The notes under the pieces are model-generated. The model worked only from the letters and a program-made list of their open reading frames with translations, had not been told where the DNA came from and searched no databases. A DNA stretch of 39,517 bases from M269 sp964625615 (GTDB taxonomy: Bacteria; Pseudomonadota; Gammaproteobacteria; Enterobacterales; Alteromonadaceae), in the NCBI GenBank assembly GCA_964625615.1, contig CAZVDU010000018.1, positions 1-39,517 of the forward strand, given 5' to 3'. Positions 24,709 to 32,804 of the stretch are shown here, one piece after another (position 1 is the stretch's first letter; every line of letters starts with the position of its first letter). A program made the translations under genes and the position numbers.

Positions 24709-25212
24709 TTGAATACCATCAAAAGCTTTAAACCTATCAGTGATCAATCTGCGCGCTTATTGATTTTAGGCAGCATGCCCGGTATCGCTTCTTTAGATGC
24801 ACATCAGTATTATGCGCATCCTCGGAATGCCTTTTGGCCTATCATGGCTGATATTTTTAACTTTGACGTTGGCCTTGCCTACGAAGCGCGTAAAGCAAGT
24901 CTTATAGCGTCAGGTGTTGCTGTTTGGGATGTACTCAGTGAATGCATTCGCCCTGGTAGCCTTGATAGTGATATTAAGGCCGGTTCACGCATCCCCAACG
25001 ACTTCCTTACGTTTTTTAAAGAACATCCCAATATTGGAAGAATTGGTTTTAATGGATTAGAAGCACAAAAAAGCTTTAATAAATATGTGCTGCCGGAAAT
25101 TAATAGCGATGGTATGTGCTTTGTACAACTGCCGTCTTCTAGCCCAGCGCATACCATGCGTTTAGAAAATAAAGTGAAACAATGGCGCGAAAAGCTAATT
25201 AACGCCCATTAA
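24709..25212 (+). CDS. DNA-deoxyinosine/uracil glycosylase family protein
   Basis: A 167-aa single-domain enzyme of the uracil-DNA glycosylase superfamily. It shows LLILGSMPGIASLDAHQYYAHPRNAFWPIM at the N-terminus, GVAVWDVLSECIRPGSLDSDI, and the C-terminal LPSSSPAHTM motif. This is the pattern of the TIGR04274-type hypoxanthine-DNA glycosylase family, which removes deaminated bases in base-excision repair. The start is a TTG with AGGAAA six bases upstream. It ends only 3 bp from the convergent M56 peptidase gene, leaving no room for a terminator. Confidence 0.82.
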   Translation: MNTIKSFKPISDQSARLLILGSMPGIASLDAHQYYAHPRNAFWPIMADIFNFDVGLAYEARKASLIASGVAVWDVLSECIRPGSLDSDIKAGSRIPNDFLTFFKEHPNIGRIGFNGLEAQKSFNKYVLPEINSDGMCFVQLPSSSPAHTMRLENKVKQWREKLINAH

Positions 25213-25215
25213 GGT

Positions 25216-26424
25216 TTAATTAGCCACAACAGAAATCTTTTCCTCAGGCTCTGACATGGCGAAATCCAGTTGCACGGATGCCGTTATTGTTTCTCCTGTT
25301 GGATTTGTATAGATCCACTGTTCTAGTGCACGCGTGGCACTGTCATCAAATACGCCTTCTGGCAGTGATTTCAGTACGTGGATGTTATCTACTCTGCCCT
25401 GCTTGTCTATGTCAAAAGCCATGCGAACAAACCCTTCAATCCCTTTTTCTGCTGCCGCTAAAGGATATTTTGGGTTTACTCTTTCAATAGGCCTGATCTC
25501 TTCCGAATGTTTCTGACTATCGGCGTTTGCGAGGGTTAAAATAGACCCTGACAACAACATACACATTGCAACGATAGATTTACTGACAAAGCTTGAAGGT
25601 TTGTTGATTTTGAGTTGGTACAGTCGTTCTTTTAACATACTTTTTTCTCCAAAAGTGAGTTGGCTTAGGTTAAACATAGGGTCTTGACTACTCGCATTGA
25701 GTAACGCTTTTGCGTACTGAAGGCGTGTTTGTTTATTGCGCCCTTCCAGCACTCTTTGATCGCAAGATAACTCCTGCAAAATACGAAACCTTCTATAAGC
25801 TAACCAACACAAAGGGTTAAACCAGAAGATGGTTATCAGAGCCATACCGATATGGTTCCAAAGAATATCTTTGCGACTGAAGTGGACAAGCTCATGGGCT
25901 AAAATCAGTTTTTGTTGCTCTGTGCTGAACACTCGTTGAAAGTTAGTAGGAACAATCAAGGTAGGTGAGACTATTCCAAAAAGGTAGGGGCTTATATTGT
26001 CTGGAGTGAATCTTATTTTAACTTTTGTACTAACAAGCTTGTTATCCCAAATAGACTGTTCAGCTATTGTGTCTTGGTATGAATTTGACTGCGCCAAGCT
26101 CTTGAAATGCAAAAACAGGCTGTATCCGAGTATTGTAAAGGCACCGGCTAACCATAGGGCAATAAAGGCCCAACTCGTTTCTAACTCAACTTGAGTCATT
26201 TCATTGGCTTTTTCTTTGGCTGAAATGAGAAAGGTGGCAACAGAGCTTTTATCAACCCAAAAAGAAAAGTTAATCGTGTTAATAACCAAGCTAATAGGAA
26301 TAATCATCCAAAGGGCATAGTGACTACTTGCTCCTATTACTTTTGTTAATTTGGAGCCACCTAGTAATAATAGGCTTAGGATTAATGTAATAAGTAAGGT
26401 CTGCTCTATAAGCCAATCAATCAT
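25216..26424 (-). CDS. M56 (BlaR1/MecR1-like) membrane peptidase fused to TonB C-terminal domain
   Basis: A 402-aa protein. The N-terminal half has several membrane helices and the zinc-protease motif HELVHFSRKD (HExxH), as in BlaR1/MecR1. A further helix near residue 283 leads to a periplasmic part. That part is not a penicillin-binding sensor but a TonB_C-type domain (RVNPKYPLAAAEKGIEGFVRMAFDIDKQGRVDNIHVLKS..GVFDDSATRALEQWIY). It overlaps the repressor gene by 8 bp. It presumably cleaves or inactivates the partner BlaI-type repressor on a periplasmic signal. Without the beta-lactam sensor domain and with no beta-lactamase gene nearby, antibiotic resistance should not be assumed. Confidence 0.88.
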   Translation of the reverse strand: MIDWLIEQTLLITLILSLLLLGGSKLTKVIGASSHYALWMIIPISLVINTINFSFWVDKSSVATFLISAKEKANEMTQVELETSWAFIALWLAGAFTILGYSLFLHFKSLAQSNSYQDTIAEQSIWDNKLVSTKVKIRFTPDNISPYLFGIVSPTLIVPTNFQRVFSTEQQKLILAHELVHFSRKDILWNHIGMALITIFWFNPLCWLAYRRFRILQELSCDQRVLEGRNKQTRLQYAKALLNASSQDPMFNLSQLTFGEKSMLKERLYQLKINKPSSFVSKSIVAMCMLLSGSILTLANADSQKHSEEIRPIERVNPKYPLAAAEKGIEGFVRMAFDIDKQGRVDNIHVLKSLPEGVFDDSATRALEQWIYTNPTGETITASVQLDFAMSEPEEKISVVAN

Positions 26425-26791
26425 TTTCTTTCTCCCATTGTTTGATGAGTAGTTTCAATTCTTCAACATCTTCCTTATTTAACTTGTTTTTCTGTGCGAA
26501 CATGGCGACGAGAGGTGAAACTTTTCCCTTAAAAAAGTTACCTATAAGGCTATCGCTTTGCTGGAGTTGATAGTCGTGTTGACTCACAAGAGGGAAATAG
26601 AGATACCGCCTACCTTCTTTTTTAAAGTCAATAGCTTGCTTTTTAACCAGTCGACCGATAAGCGTCTTGACTGTTTTTTCGTGCCATTCTTCTTTCTCGT
26701 TGAGGCGTTCAACTATTTCGCCAGAGGTCGTTGGATGGCCTTGCCAAATTGCTTCTAAAACTTTTAGTTCTGTTTTGCTAATATCAATCAT
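26417..26791 (-). CDS. BlaI/MecI-family transcriptional repressor
   Basis: About 124 aa, with MIDISKTELKVLEAIWQGHPTTSGEIVERL (winged helix-turn-helix) and EKTVKTLIGRLVKKQAIDFKKEGRRYLYFPLV. A helical dimerisation end (...EDVEELKLLIKQWEKEND) follows. Frames with earlier ATGs (26803, 26812) exist, but family members usually begin close to the ISKTE segment and no start has a good ribosome binding site; the message may be leaderless. Two palindromes with the BlaI-type core TACAnnTGTA lie immediately upstream, indicating autorepression. It is co-transcribed with the M56 peptidase gene (8-bp overlap). Confidence 0.88.
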   Translation of the reverse strand: MIDISKTELKVLEAIWQGHPTTSGEIVERLNEKEEWHEKTVKTLIGRLVKKQAIDFKKEGRRYLYFPLVSQHDYQLQQSDSLIGNFFKGKVSPLVAMFAQKNKLNKEDVEELKLLIKQWEKEND

Positions 26792-26794
26792 AAG

Positions 26795-26808
26795 ATTACA
26801 CATGTAAT
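26795..26808 (-). promoter_or_regulatory. BlaI/MecI-type operator, proximal
   Basis: ATTACACATGTAAT, a dyad with core TACA-CA-TGTA as in BlaI/MecI operators. It lies directly before the preferred repressor start at 26791, so bound repressor would block transcription or initiation. Confidence 0.75.
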
Positions 26809-26823
26809 TCATTTGATTTAAGG

Positions 26824-26837
26824 ATTACATGTGTAAT
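26824..26837 (-). promoter_or_regulatory. BlaI/MecI-type operator, distal
   Basis: ATTACATGTGTAAT, with core TACA-TG-TGTA, centred 29 bp from the proximal site. The two sites differ only in the order of the central bases and are close to three helical turns apart, allowing dimers side by side. Confidence 0.75.
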
Positions 26838-26904
26838 TTAATAAGTAAAGGAGAAATATAAAATAAGACTTAGAAATTGATATTCTAAGCCTAAAGTGAG
26901 AAGG

Positions 26905-26920
26905 GAACCCGATTGGGTTC
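26905..26920 (-). terminator. Possible terminator after chemoreceptor gene
   Basis: Inverted repeat GAACCC-GATT-GGGTTC, 20 bp after the stop of the minus-strand chemoreceptor. The trailing sequence on the minus strand is only CCCTTCTC, so termination would be weak. Confidence 0.4.
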
Positions 26921-26940
26921 TAGGTTAAAAAGCTCTTATA

Positions 26941-28587
26941 TTACGTCAGTGAGAAGTAGTCCGCATGTTGCTTAAGTGTTTGCGCTAAGGCGTTGAGCTC
27001 TTCTGCAACTTCTTGGTTTTTGTCCAGGAATCGGTTAGCTGCATTGGCCATCTCATCTGCTGTGCTAGAAGCCTCTTTGATTTGTGTGGCTGCATAATCG
27101 ATAGCCTCGACTTGGTGAGTGGACGCGTCAACAACTTGTCTTACGTTGCCACTGGAACTATTTGCCTGATGTTCAATGTCTTGCAACAACTGGGAAGAGT
27201 TGACCGTCAATTCCAACCCCCTTTCTATTTGTGGGAGGCTACTTTCCATCGTTTGCATCGTTGCGCCAGTTTCTCGTTGCACTTCTGATAGCATGACCTC
27301 AATCTCTGATGTTGCTTCGCCAGTTCTTGCGGCTAAGTTTCTAACTTCATCAGCTACCACTGCAAAGCCTCTTCCTAGTTCGCCGGCTCTCGCTGCTTCA
27401 ATAGCGGCATTCAAAGCTAATAAGTTTGTTTGATCTGAAATTTCGCTAATAACATTAGTAATTCCGCCGATATCTCGTGTCCTTTGCTCTAATTGTTGGA
27501 TTTTTTCAACAGCGGCTGAAACGACTGATAAGACTTGCCTGATTTCTGATTCTGTTGCCTTTAACTCACTGTTCCCTCGCACAGATGAACTTAATGTGTC
27601 TCCCGAGTTTTTTTCAGTTTCTGTCAGTATTGATGAAACAGCATTGTTTATGGCCTTAACGTCGTCCAACTTGCTTGTCGCGCTATCGACCAGTTGTCGT
27701 TGTCTGGTTGTAAAGTCAACCAACTCAGTGGAACCTTGGGATGCTGTATCTGTTTGTAAGTTAATACGGCTTGAAGCTTCATGAATACCTGCAATAGTCC
27801 GTCTAAGCTGGCTTTGCATCTTTTCTAAACTGCCAAGAACACTGCATTCGTTCTTATGTGTAAAGTTTTGACTCAAATCGCCATCTGCCATTTTGCCGAG
27901 TATGCGCACTATGTCATGCGGTTCTCCGCCCAGTGAGCGACTTAGGTTGACAACCACAACTGTAACAATAATTAATCCGAAAACCACAGATATGGACGTC
28001 GCCGTAAACATAACTCCTGAGAATGCTCGACTTCGTTCCCTTACCAAAACTGTTTCAGCAACATTCTTTTCTTCTTGTAAATCGATAAACTGATTGATTA
28101 CGGCAAGCCACTCCGTAAATGCAGGTCGAGCTCGTGTTAGGAGAACGCTATTTGCCTCATCCATGTTGTGTTGTAGCTGTAAATCAATAATTTGCTCAAC
28201 TAAGGGCAATGTCTTTTTCTCTACATCTTTGATTGCGCTTAGTATTTCCCTTTCTTCACTACTCGCATTCTTTGACATTATGTTATCTAAAGGCCCAGAA
28301 GATTCCTGATAAAAAACCTCTAATGCTCTTATTTCCTCAACGACACTCTGAACATCTTGCTGGTTTTCGAACAGTACAACATCACGAATAGCGATAGCTC
28401 TGTCATGGACACTACCTCTAAAGTTTATGGCATAACGTTGTTTAACAGCATTGACCTCGTTAATCATCTCCATTTTGTTGTCTATAAATGCGACATTCCT
28501 CGCACCTATTACGGTGATTGCTATCATCATCACAAGGATGAAGCCAAAACCAAGGAGTAATCGTAGTTTGATAGATATTTTATTCAT
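26941..28587 (-). CDS. Methyl-accepting chemotaxis protein with four-helix-bundle sensor
   Basis: A 548-aa chemoreceptor. The first helix (LRLLLGFGFILVMMIAITVIGA) is at about residues 8-29. A periplasmic 4HB_MCP-type domain follows (NVAFIDNKMEMINEVNAVKQRYAINFRGSVHDRAIAIRDVVLFEN...), and the second helix is at about 190-214. HAMP contains GGEPHDIVRILGKMADGDLS. The signalling tip is DQTNLLALNAAIEAARAGELGRGFAVVADEVRNLA. The 4HB domain binds small solutes such as amino or organic acids in known members; the ligand here is not predictable. It is divergent from the pirin gene, with about 250 bp between them. Confidence 0.92.
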   Translation of the reverse strand: MNKISIKLRLLLGFGFILVMMIAITVIGARNVAFIDNKMEMINEVNAVKQRYAINFRGSVHDRAIAIRDVVLFENQQDVQSVVEEIRALEVFYQESSGPLDNIMSKNASSEEREILSAIKDVEKKTLPLVEQIIDLQLQHNMDEANSVLLTRARPAFTEWLAVINQFIDLQEEKNVAETVLVRERSRAFSGVMFTATSISVVFGLIIVTVVVVNLSRSLGGEPHDIVRILGKMADGDLSQNFTHKNECSVLGSLEKMQSQLRRTIAGIHEASSRINLQTDTASQGSTELVDFTTRQRQLVDSATSKLDDVKAINNAVSSILTETEKNSGDTLSSSVRGNSELKATESEIRQVLSVVSAAVEKIQQLEQRTRDIGGITNVISEISDQTNLLALNAAIEAARAGELGRGFAVVADEVRNLAARTGEATSEIEVMLSEVQRETGATMQTMESSLPQIERGLELTVNSSQLLQDIEHQANSSSGNVRQVVDASTHQVEAIDYAATQIKEASSTADEMANAANRFLDKNQEVAEELNALAQTLKQHADYFSLT

Positions 28588-28840
28588 TAGTAGCTCTATT
28601 GTTATTTTTATAGATAAATCTGTGCTTAATCTAAGCTACATTGCAGGTATATGACTGTAAAAAGGGTAAATTCAATCGACTCAATCTAAAAAACTGATGG
28701 CATTTTAATCAGGTAAGTTATTTAGCCTATTGTTGAATCAAACTGAACATACCAATCATATTTTCTTACTTATTCGTTGTGTGGTTTGTACCTATAATAC
28801 TAGGTCACAAATAAGCGTAATTAACTTGGTAGAGAGAATA

Positions 28841-29536
28841 ATGATAGAGCATTACCCTTTTGAAGATCTCGGTAAAGCAGATCATGGTTGGCTTAAGGCG
28901 AATCATCATTTCAGCTTTGCCCATTATTACCGGTCAGACCGTATGGCTTTTGGCAAGGTTCGTGTTATTAATGATGATTGGGTGGCGCCAGGTTCTGGGT
29001 TCCCGCCGCATCCTCACAATAATATGGAAATTATTACCTTTGTGCGCAGCGGCTCGGTAACGCACAAAGATAATACTGGCAACAAAGGGATTACGCAGAA
29101 AGGAGAGGTTCAAGTGATGAGTGCGGGATCAGGTATTGTGCATTCTGAATATAATTTGTCGAAAGAGCCTCTAACGCTTTATCAAATATGGATAGAAACG
29201 AATAAACAAAATGTCAAGCCGCGGTGGGAGAGTAAGCAGTTCCCTAATGATTTTGCCGCTAGAATACCTTTGTTAGTGTCGGGTTACGAAGAAGATAGAG
29301 AAAAGGCATTGTTTATCCACCAAGAAGCACGTATCTATGGAGGAAAAATAGCTAAGGATAACTTTATAGAGCATAGCATTACTCATCAAGCTTATGTGTT
29401 AGCGTCTAGTGGGTCGTTCGATATTATTCAAAATGGGAACAGCGTGACACTTAAAAAAGGTGATGGTGCTGAGGTTACTGAGGCGAATAGTATGCAGGTA
29501 AAAGCTCATGAAGACAGTGAAATCGTCATTTATTGA
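28841..29536 (+). CDS. Pirin family protein (bicupin)
   Basis: About 231 aa, the size of E. coli YhaK and YhhW. It begins MIEHYPFEDLGKADHGWLKANHHFSFAHYY. The N-terminal cupin holds the metal ligands in GFPPHPHNNMEIITFV and GSGIVHSEYN (His, His, His, Glu pattern), as in quercetinase-active pirins. The C-terminal cupin is degenerate. The ATG at 28841 follows GAGAGAATA. A longer in-frame TTG start at 28730 would add a non-family N-terminus and is rejected. A TATAAT at 28793-28798 is a candidate -10 box. The function is probably quercetin-like dioxygenase or redox sensing, not proven. Confidence 0.88.
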   Translation: MIEHYPFEDLGKADHGWLKANHHFSFAHYYRSDRMAFGKVRVINDDWVAPGSGFPPHPHNNMEIITFVRSGSVTHKDNTGNKGITQKGEVQVMSAGSGIVHSEYNLSKEPLTLYQIWIETNKQNVKPRWESKQFPNDFAARIPLLVSGYEEDREKALFIHQEARIYGGKIAKDNFIEHSITHQAYVLASSGSFDIIQNGNSVTLKKGDGAEVTEANSMQVKAHEDSEIVIY

Positions 29537-29561
29537 TGCCCCTACCTAATCTGAATGATAA

Positions 29562-29598
29562 CAACCTCAACCCCACAGAGACTGCGAGGCTGAGGTTG
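29562..29598. terminator. Hairpin between convergent pirin and sugar symporter genes
   Basis: Arms CAACCTCA and TGAGGTTG around a 21-nt loop, between the two convergent stops. On the minus strand it is followed by TTATCATT, so it could end the carbohydrate operon. Confidence 0.5.
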
Positions 29599-29613
29599 CA
29601 CTACCAAAAAGAG

Positions 29614-30867
29614 TTAAAGTTTTTCTACTTTGTATTGAGAGCCAACCAATCCGTAAAAGATGATAAATAAGTAACATATCATTGGCAGAATAAAGGACAG
29701 CTGCAAGCCTACAGAATCAGCAATAGCGCCTTGTATAACTGGCACAATAGCACCACCAACTATGGCTAAACACAGTAAGCCAGAACCTTTACTGGTGTAT
29801 TTACCCAAGTCTTTTAACGCAAGACTAAAAATAGTTGGGAACATGATAGAGTTGCATAAACCAACCAGTAATATTGACCACATTGCCAAACTTCCAGAAG
29901 ATGACACTGCCATTAATATCAGCAAAACTGAGAGAGATGCGTTAATAGCTAATAACAGGGCAGGTTTTATTTTTTGCATAAGCGCCGCACCAATAAAGCG
30001 ACCAACCATAGCACCACCCCAGTAGTAGGTTAGGTATGACGCAGCAGCTATCTCTTCAAGCCCTGCAACAGAGTCTTCGGCTAAAAAGTTAATGATAAAG
30101 CTACCGATAGATACCTCAGCACCCACATAAACAAAGATACCTATCACGCCCCAAAACAATGGACGGCTTAATCCCATAAGGGCTGCGAAAGAACGATCAT
30201 TACCTTCATTCTCTGCTTGATCAGCAGCCGTTTTGGGGAAAGTCATACGCATCATGAAAACGGCGATAAAGAACAATGCACCTGCTAGTACAGCGTATGG
30301 CAAAATAACAGTATCTGCGCCAGCAGTTGCTGCACCTGTGGCAGAGGTTAGGATTAAAAATCCACCAAGCCTGGGTGCGACAGTTGTTCCCAACGCATTA
30401 AAGCCTTGAGTAAGTGTTAACCTGCTAGAAGCGCTATTAGGGTCTCCCATTAAAGTAACCATAGGGTTCGCTGATACTTGTAGAATGGTGATTCCACTAG
30501 CCAAAACGAATAATGCGCCTAAGAACATGGCATAAACTTCAAGCTTTGCTGCTGGAATAAACAGCAAGCAGCCGATTGCTGCGATACTTAAACCGACGCC
30601 AATACCTTTCTGGAAGCCAATTTTATTGACGAGCCAACCTGCAGGGATCGAGACTAAAAAGTACGCACCGAAAAAGCAGAACTGAATTAGCGTGGCTTGA
30701 GTGTAGGTTAAGCTAAATACCCCTTTTAAGTGCGGTATTAAAATATCGTTAAGCGCTGTAATAAAACCCCACATAAAAAAGAGTGAGGTCAGTGCGATTA
30801 ACGGCCACATAGAGTTCAATTGTGTACCAGGTGACGCTACGGCATCATTGGTTTTCGTGGGTGTCAT
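29614..30867 (-). CDS. FucP/GluP-type sugar:H+ or Na+ symporter (FHS family MFS)
   Basis: A 417-aa, 12-helix inner-membrane transporter. The N-terminal FFMWGFITALNDILIPHLKGVFSLTYTQATLIQFCFFGAYFLVSIPAGWL is the clear signature of the fucose/glucose-galactose symporter family. The conserved Asn-Asp and the Gln in the first two helices are present, as is QVSANPMVTLMG in the middle helices. It begins 14 bp after the GH3 gene with AGGAC upstream. Coupled to a GH3 glucosidase, glucose (or another hexose) is the likely substrate. It is the last gene of the operon. Confidence 0.88.
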   Translation of the reverse strand: MTPTKTNDAVASPGTQLNSMWPLIALTSLFFMWGFITALNDILIPHLKGVFSLTYTQATLIQFCFFGAYFLVSIPAGWLVNKIGFQKGIGVGLSIAAIGCLLFIPAAKLEVYAMFLGALFVLASGITILQVSANPMVTLMGDPNSASSRLTLTQGFNALGTTVAPRLGGFLILTSATGAATAGADTVILPYAVLAGALFFIAVFMMRMTFPKTAADQAENEGNDRSFAALMGLSRPLFWGVIGIFVYVGAEVSIGSFIINFLAEDSVAGLEEIAAASYLTYYWGGAMVGRFIGAALMQKIKPALLLAINASLSVLLILMAVSSSGSLAMWSILLVGLCNSIMFPTIFSLALKDLGKYTSKGSGLLCLAIVGGAIVPVIQGAIADSVGLQLSFILPMICYLFIIFYGLVGSQYKVEKL

Positions 30868-30881
30868 TGTTTTGTCCTATT

Positions 30882-32732
30882 CTAAAACGTCAGGCCATGG
30901 CCATATTTAAAGAGTGGTGTATAGCCTTCATCACCTGTATTTTTTGATACATCGTCAAGACTCGCTGGCCATGAAACAGGGAGTTTCCCCGTTGGTTTAT
31001 GTGTGCCAAAAAGTACATCTGCGACGCCGTCTGCTTCTGTACCTGGAAGCCATGCAGCAACTAAGGCGTCCCACTTAGGTAATTCGTCATTGATTAACAA
31101 TGGACGGCCAGACACTAAGACAACCAAAACAGGTACGCCAGTAGCTTTGATAGTGTTTATTGTTTCTAACTGCTCATCACTTAACGTCAATGGCTGACAG
31201 TTTGTGCAAGGTTGTACATCATAATCTCCCATACCTTCTGCATAAGGTTTTTCGCCAACAACAACAACAGCAACATCATGCCCCGCTGCACCTTTGCCAT
31301 CTTTTGCGAAAGTCACATTATTAGCATGTTGTTTTATGCCCTCTAAAATGGTTGTGCCTTTAGTAATAGCGCCCTCTTGGCCTTGCCATTGAATTGACCA
31401 GCCACCTGACTGTAAGCCGATGTCGTTAGCGTGAGTACCTGCTACGAATATCTTGGCATCAGCTTTAAGTGGCAAAATGGCATTATTTTTTAATACAACT
31501 TGGGACTCTCGCACTGCCTGGCGAGCAAGCTTGCGATGTTCTTCGTTACCTAAGACGCCTTGATAGTTGGGCATTCTGTCTTTGGCCATTGGCGCATCAA
31601 ATAGCCCTAATCTGACCTTTTGCGTAAGAATGCGAGTAACGGCGTCATCAATACGTTGCATTGGGATCTCACCTTCATTCACCGCTGCGGTAATATCGGT
31701 AATGTATTCACGCCAAAACTCTGGCTCCATAGCCATGTCCAAGCCAGCGTTAATTGCTTTTACGATACGTTCGCGGTTGGTTTCTGCTGCAATTTCTTCG
31801 ATAGCTTGCCAGTCCGATATTACAAATCCGTCAAAGCCTAGTTCACCTTTTAATACAGTGTTATTTAAGTAGTTGTGCTCATGCATTTTCAGGCCTGCAT
31901 AACTACTGTAAGAAAACATCACTGAACCAACATCTTGCTTGAAGGCGTTGAGGTAAGGTGCAATATGAATATCACGTAACTCCTGCTCACTAACGCGTGT
32001 ATCGCCACGGTCAATAACATAGTCATGATCGCCTGTACCGTATGTTGTGCCGCCATCGCCAACCCAATGTTTAGCGGTTGCTAGCACTAAACCAGATTCC
32101 TGCATGCCTTTTACGTAAGGCCCAGAATAGCTCACGCCAATTTCAGGGTTTTCGCCGTAGCATTCGAAGGCTCTACCCCAACGTTTATCTCTCGACACAC
32201 AAAGGGCAGGGGCAAAATTCCAATGAATACCTGTTGCGGCAACCTCTGCGGCGGTGGCTCGACCGATCTTTTCCATTAGTTCGGGGTTGCGCATAGCGCC
32301 TAGCCCAACGTTATGTGGGAAAAGTGTCGCGTCTTTAACGTTATTGTGTCCGTGAACAGCGTCAGTTCCGTAGATGAAGGGGATACCTAAGCGTGTACTT
32401 AGAGCGGCTTCTTGATAGGCGTCAATCATTGCATGCCAATCTTCCGGGCGATTCTCTCCCGGTACCGAGCCACCGCCGTTCAATACTGAGCCTAAAAAGT
32501 ATTTTTTGATGTCTTCTGGCGTTACATTGTTACGTTCAGCCTGTGTCATCTGACCTATTTTTTCTGCCAATGTCATTTTAGATACAAGATCTTGTACAAA
32601 CTGTTCAGGTGTCTGTTCGCTTGACGCCTGCTCTACAGTAGTACTATTGCTGGTAGTGGATGACGGGGGTTGATTGCAACCATATAAGCCTACCAATAGG
32701 CAAATTGCTAATGTAGTTTTTACTCTTTTCAA
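30882..32732 (-). CDS. GH3 family beta-glucosidase/exoglucanase lipoprotein
   Basis: About 616 aa from a TTG start with AAGGAG eight bases upstream; the upstream in-frame TTG at 32753 has no such site. The N-terminus KRVKTTLAICLLVGLYGC is a lipoprotein signal with lipidated Cys19. Asn at +2 suggests release to the outer membrane. A Ser/Thr-rich linker is followed by the GH3 barrel with FIYGTDAVHGHNN, KHWVGDGGT and the nucleophile Asp (near 307) in GFVISDWQAIEE. The second domain contains VVGEKPYAEGMGD, where the acid/base Glu of barley ExoI-like enzymes lies. It is expected to remove glucose from the non-reducing ends of beta-glucans or cello-oligosaccharides in the periplasm, feeding the next gene's symporter. 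Confidence 0.9.
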   Translation of the reverse strand: MKRVKTTLAICLLVGLYGCNQPPSSTTSNSTTVEQASSEQTPEQFVQDLVSKMTLAEKIGQMTQAERNNVTPEDIKKYFLGSVLNGGGSVPGENRPEDWHAMIDAYQEAALSTRLGIPFIYGTDAVHGHNNVKDATLFPHNVGLGAMRNPELMEKIGRATAAEVAATGIHWNFAPALCVSRDKRWGRAFECYGENPEIGVSYSGPYVKGMQESGLVLATAKHWVGDGGTTYGTGDHDYVIDRGDTRVSEQELRDIHIAPYLNAFKQDVGSVMFSYSSYAGLKMHEHNYLNNTVLKGELGFDGFVISDWQAIEEIAAETNRERIVKAINAGLDMAMEPEFWREYITDITAAVNEGEIPMQRIDDAVTRILTQKVRLGLFDAPMAKDRMPNYQGVLGNEEHRKLARQAVRESQVVLKNNAILPLKADAKIFVAGTHANDIGLQSGGWSIQWQGQEGAITKGTTILEGIKQHANNVTFAKDGKGAAGHDVAVVVVGEKPYAEGMGDYDVQPCTNCQPLTLSDEQLETINTIKATGVPVLVVLVSGRPLLINDELPKWDALVAAWLPGTEADGVADVLFGTHKPTGKLPVSWPASLDDVSKNTGDEGYTPLFKYGHGLTF

Positions 32733-32752
32733 CGGAAAATCTCCTTCATACA

Positions 32753-32791
32753 AATGTTACGAAAGGGATAACCAATTCCTTTCGTAACATT
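32753..32791 (-). repeat. 14-bp inverted repeat between CBM9-like and GH3 genes
   Basis: Arms AATGTTACGAAAGG (32753-32766) and CCTTTCGTAACATT (32778-32791) pair perfectly around an 11-nt loop. It fills the 72-bp intercistronic gap and ends about 5 nt before the GH3 ribosome binding site. No T run follows, so it is more likely an RNA processing, stabilising or translation-control hairpin than a terminator. It could also be an operator. Confidence 0.7.
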
Positions 32792-32804
32792 AACTTTAAA
32801 TCTG

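Noticed and set aside
25216..26812. Beta-lactam resistance operon
   Set aside because: The sensor domain is a TonB-type domain, not a penicillin-binding one, and there is no beta-lactamase in the window.
28730..28840. Longer pirin start at a TTG
   Set aside because: It would add about 37 residues with no family match; the ATG at 28841 has a ribosome binding site and gives the normal pirin N-terminus.
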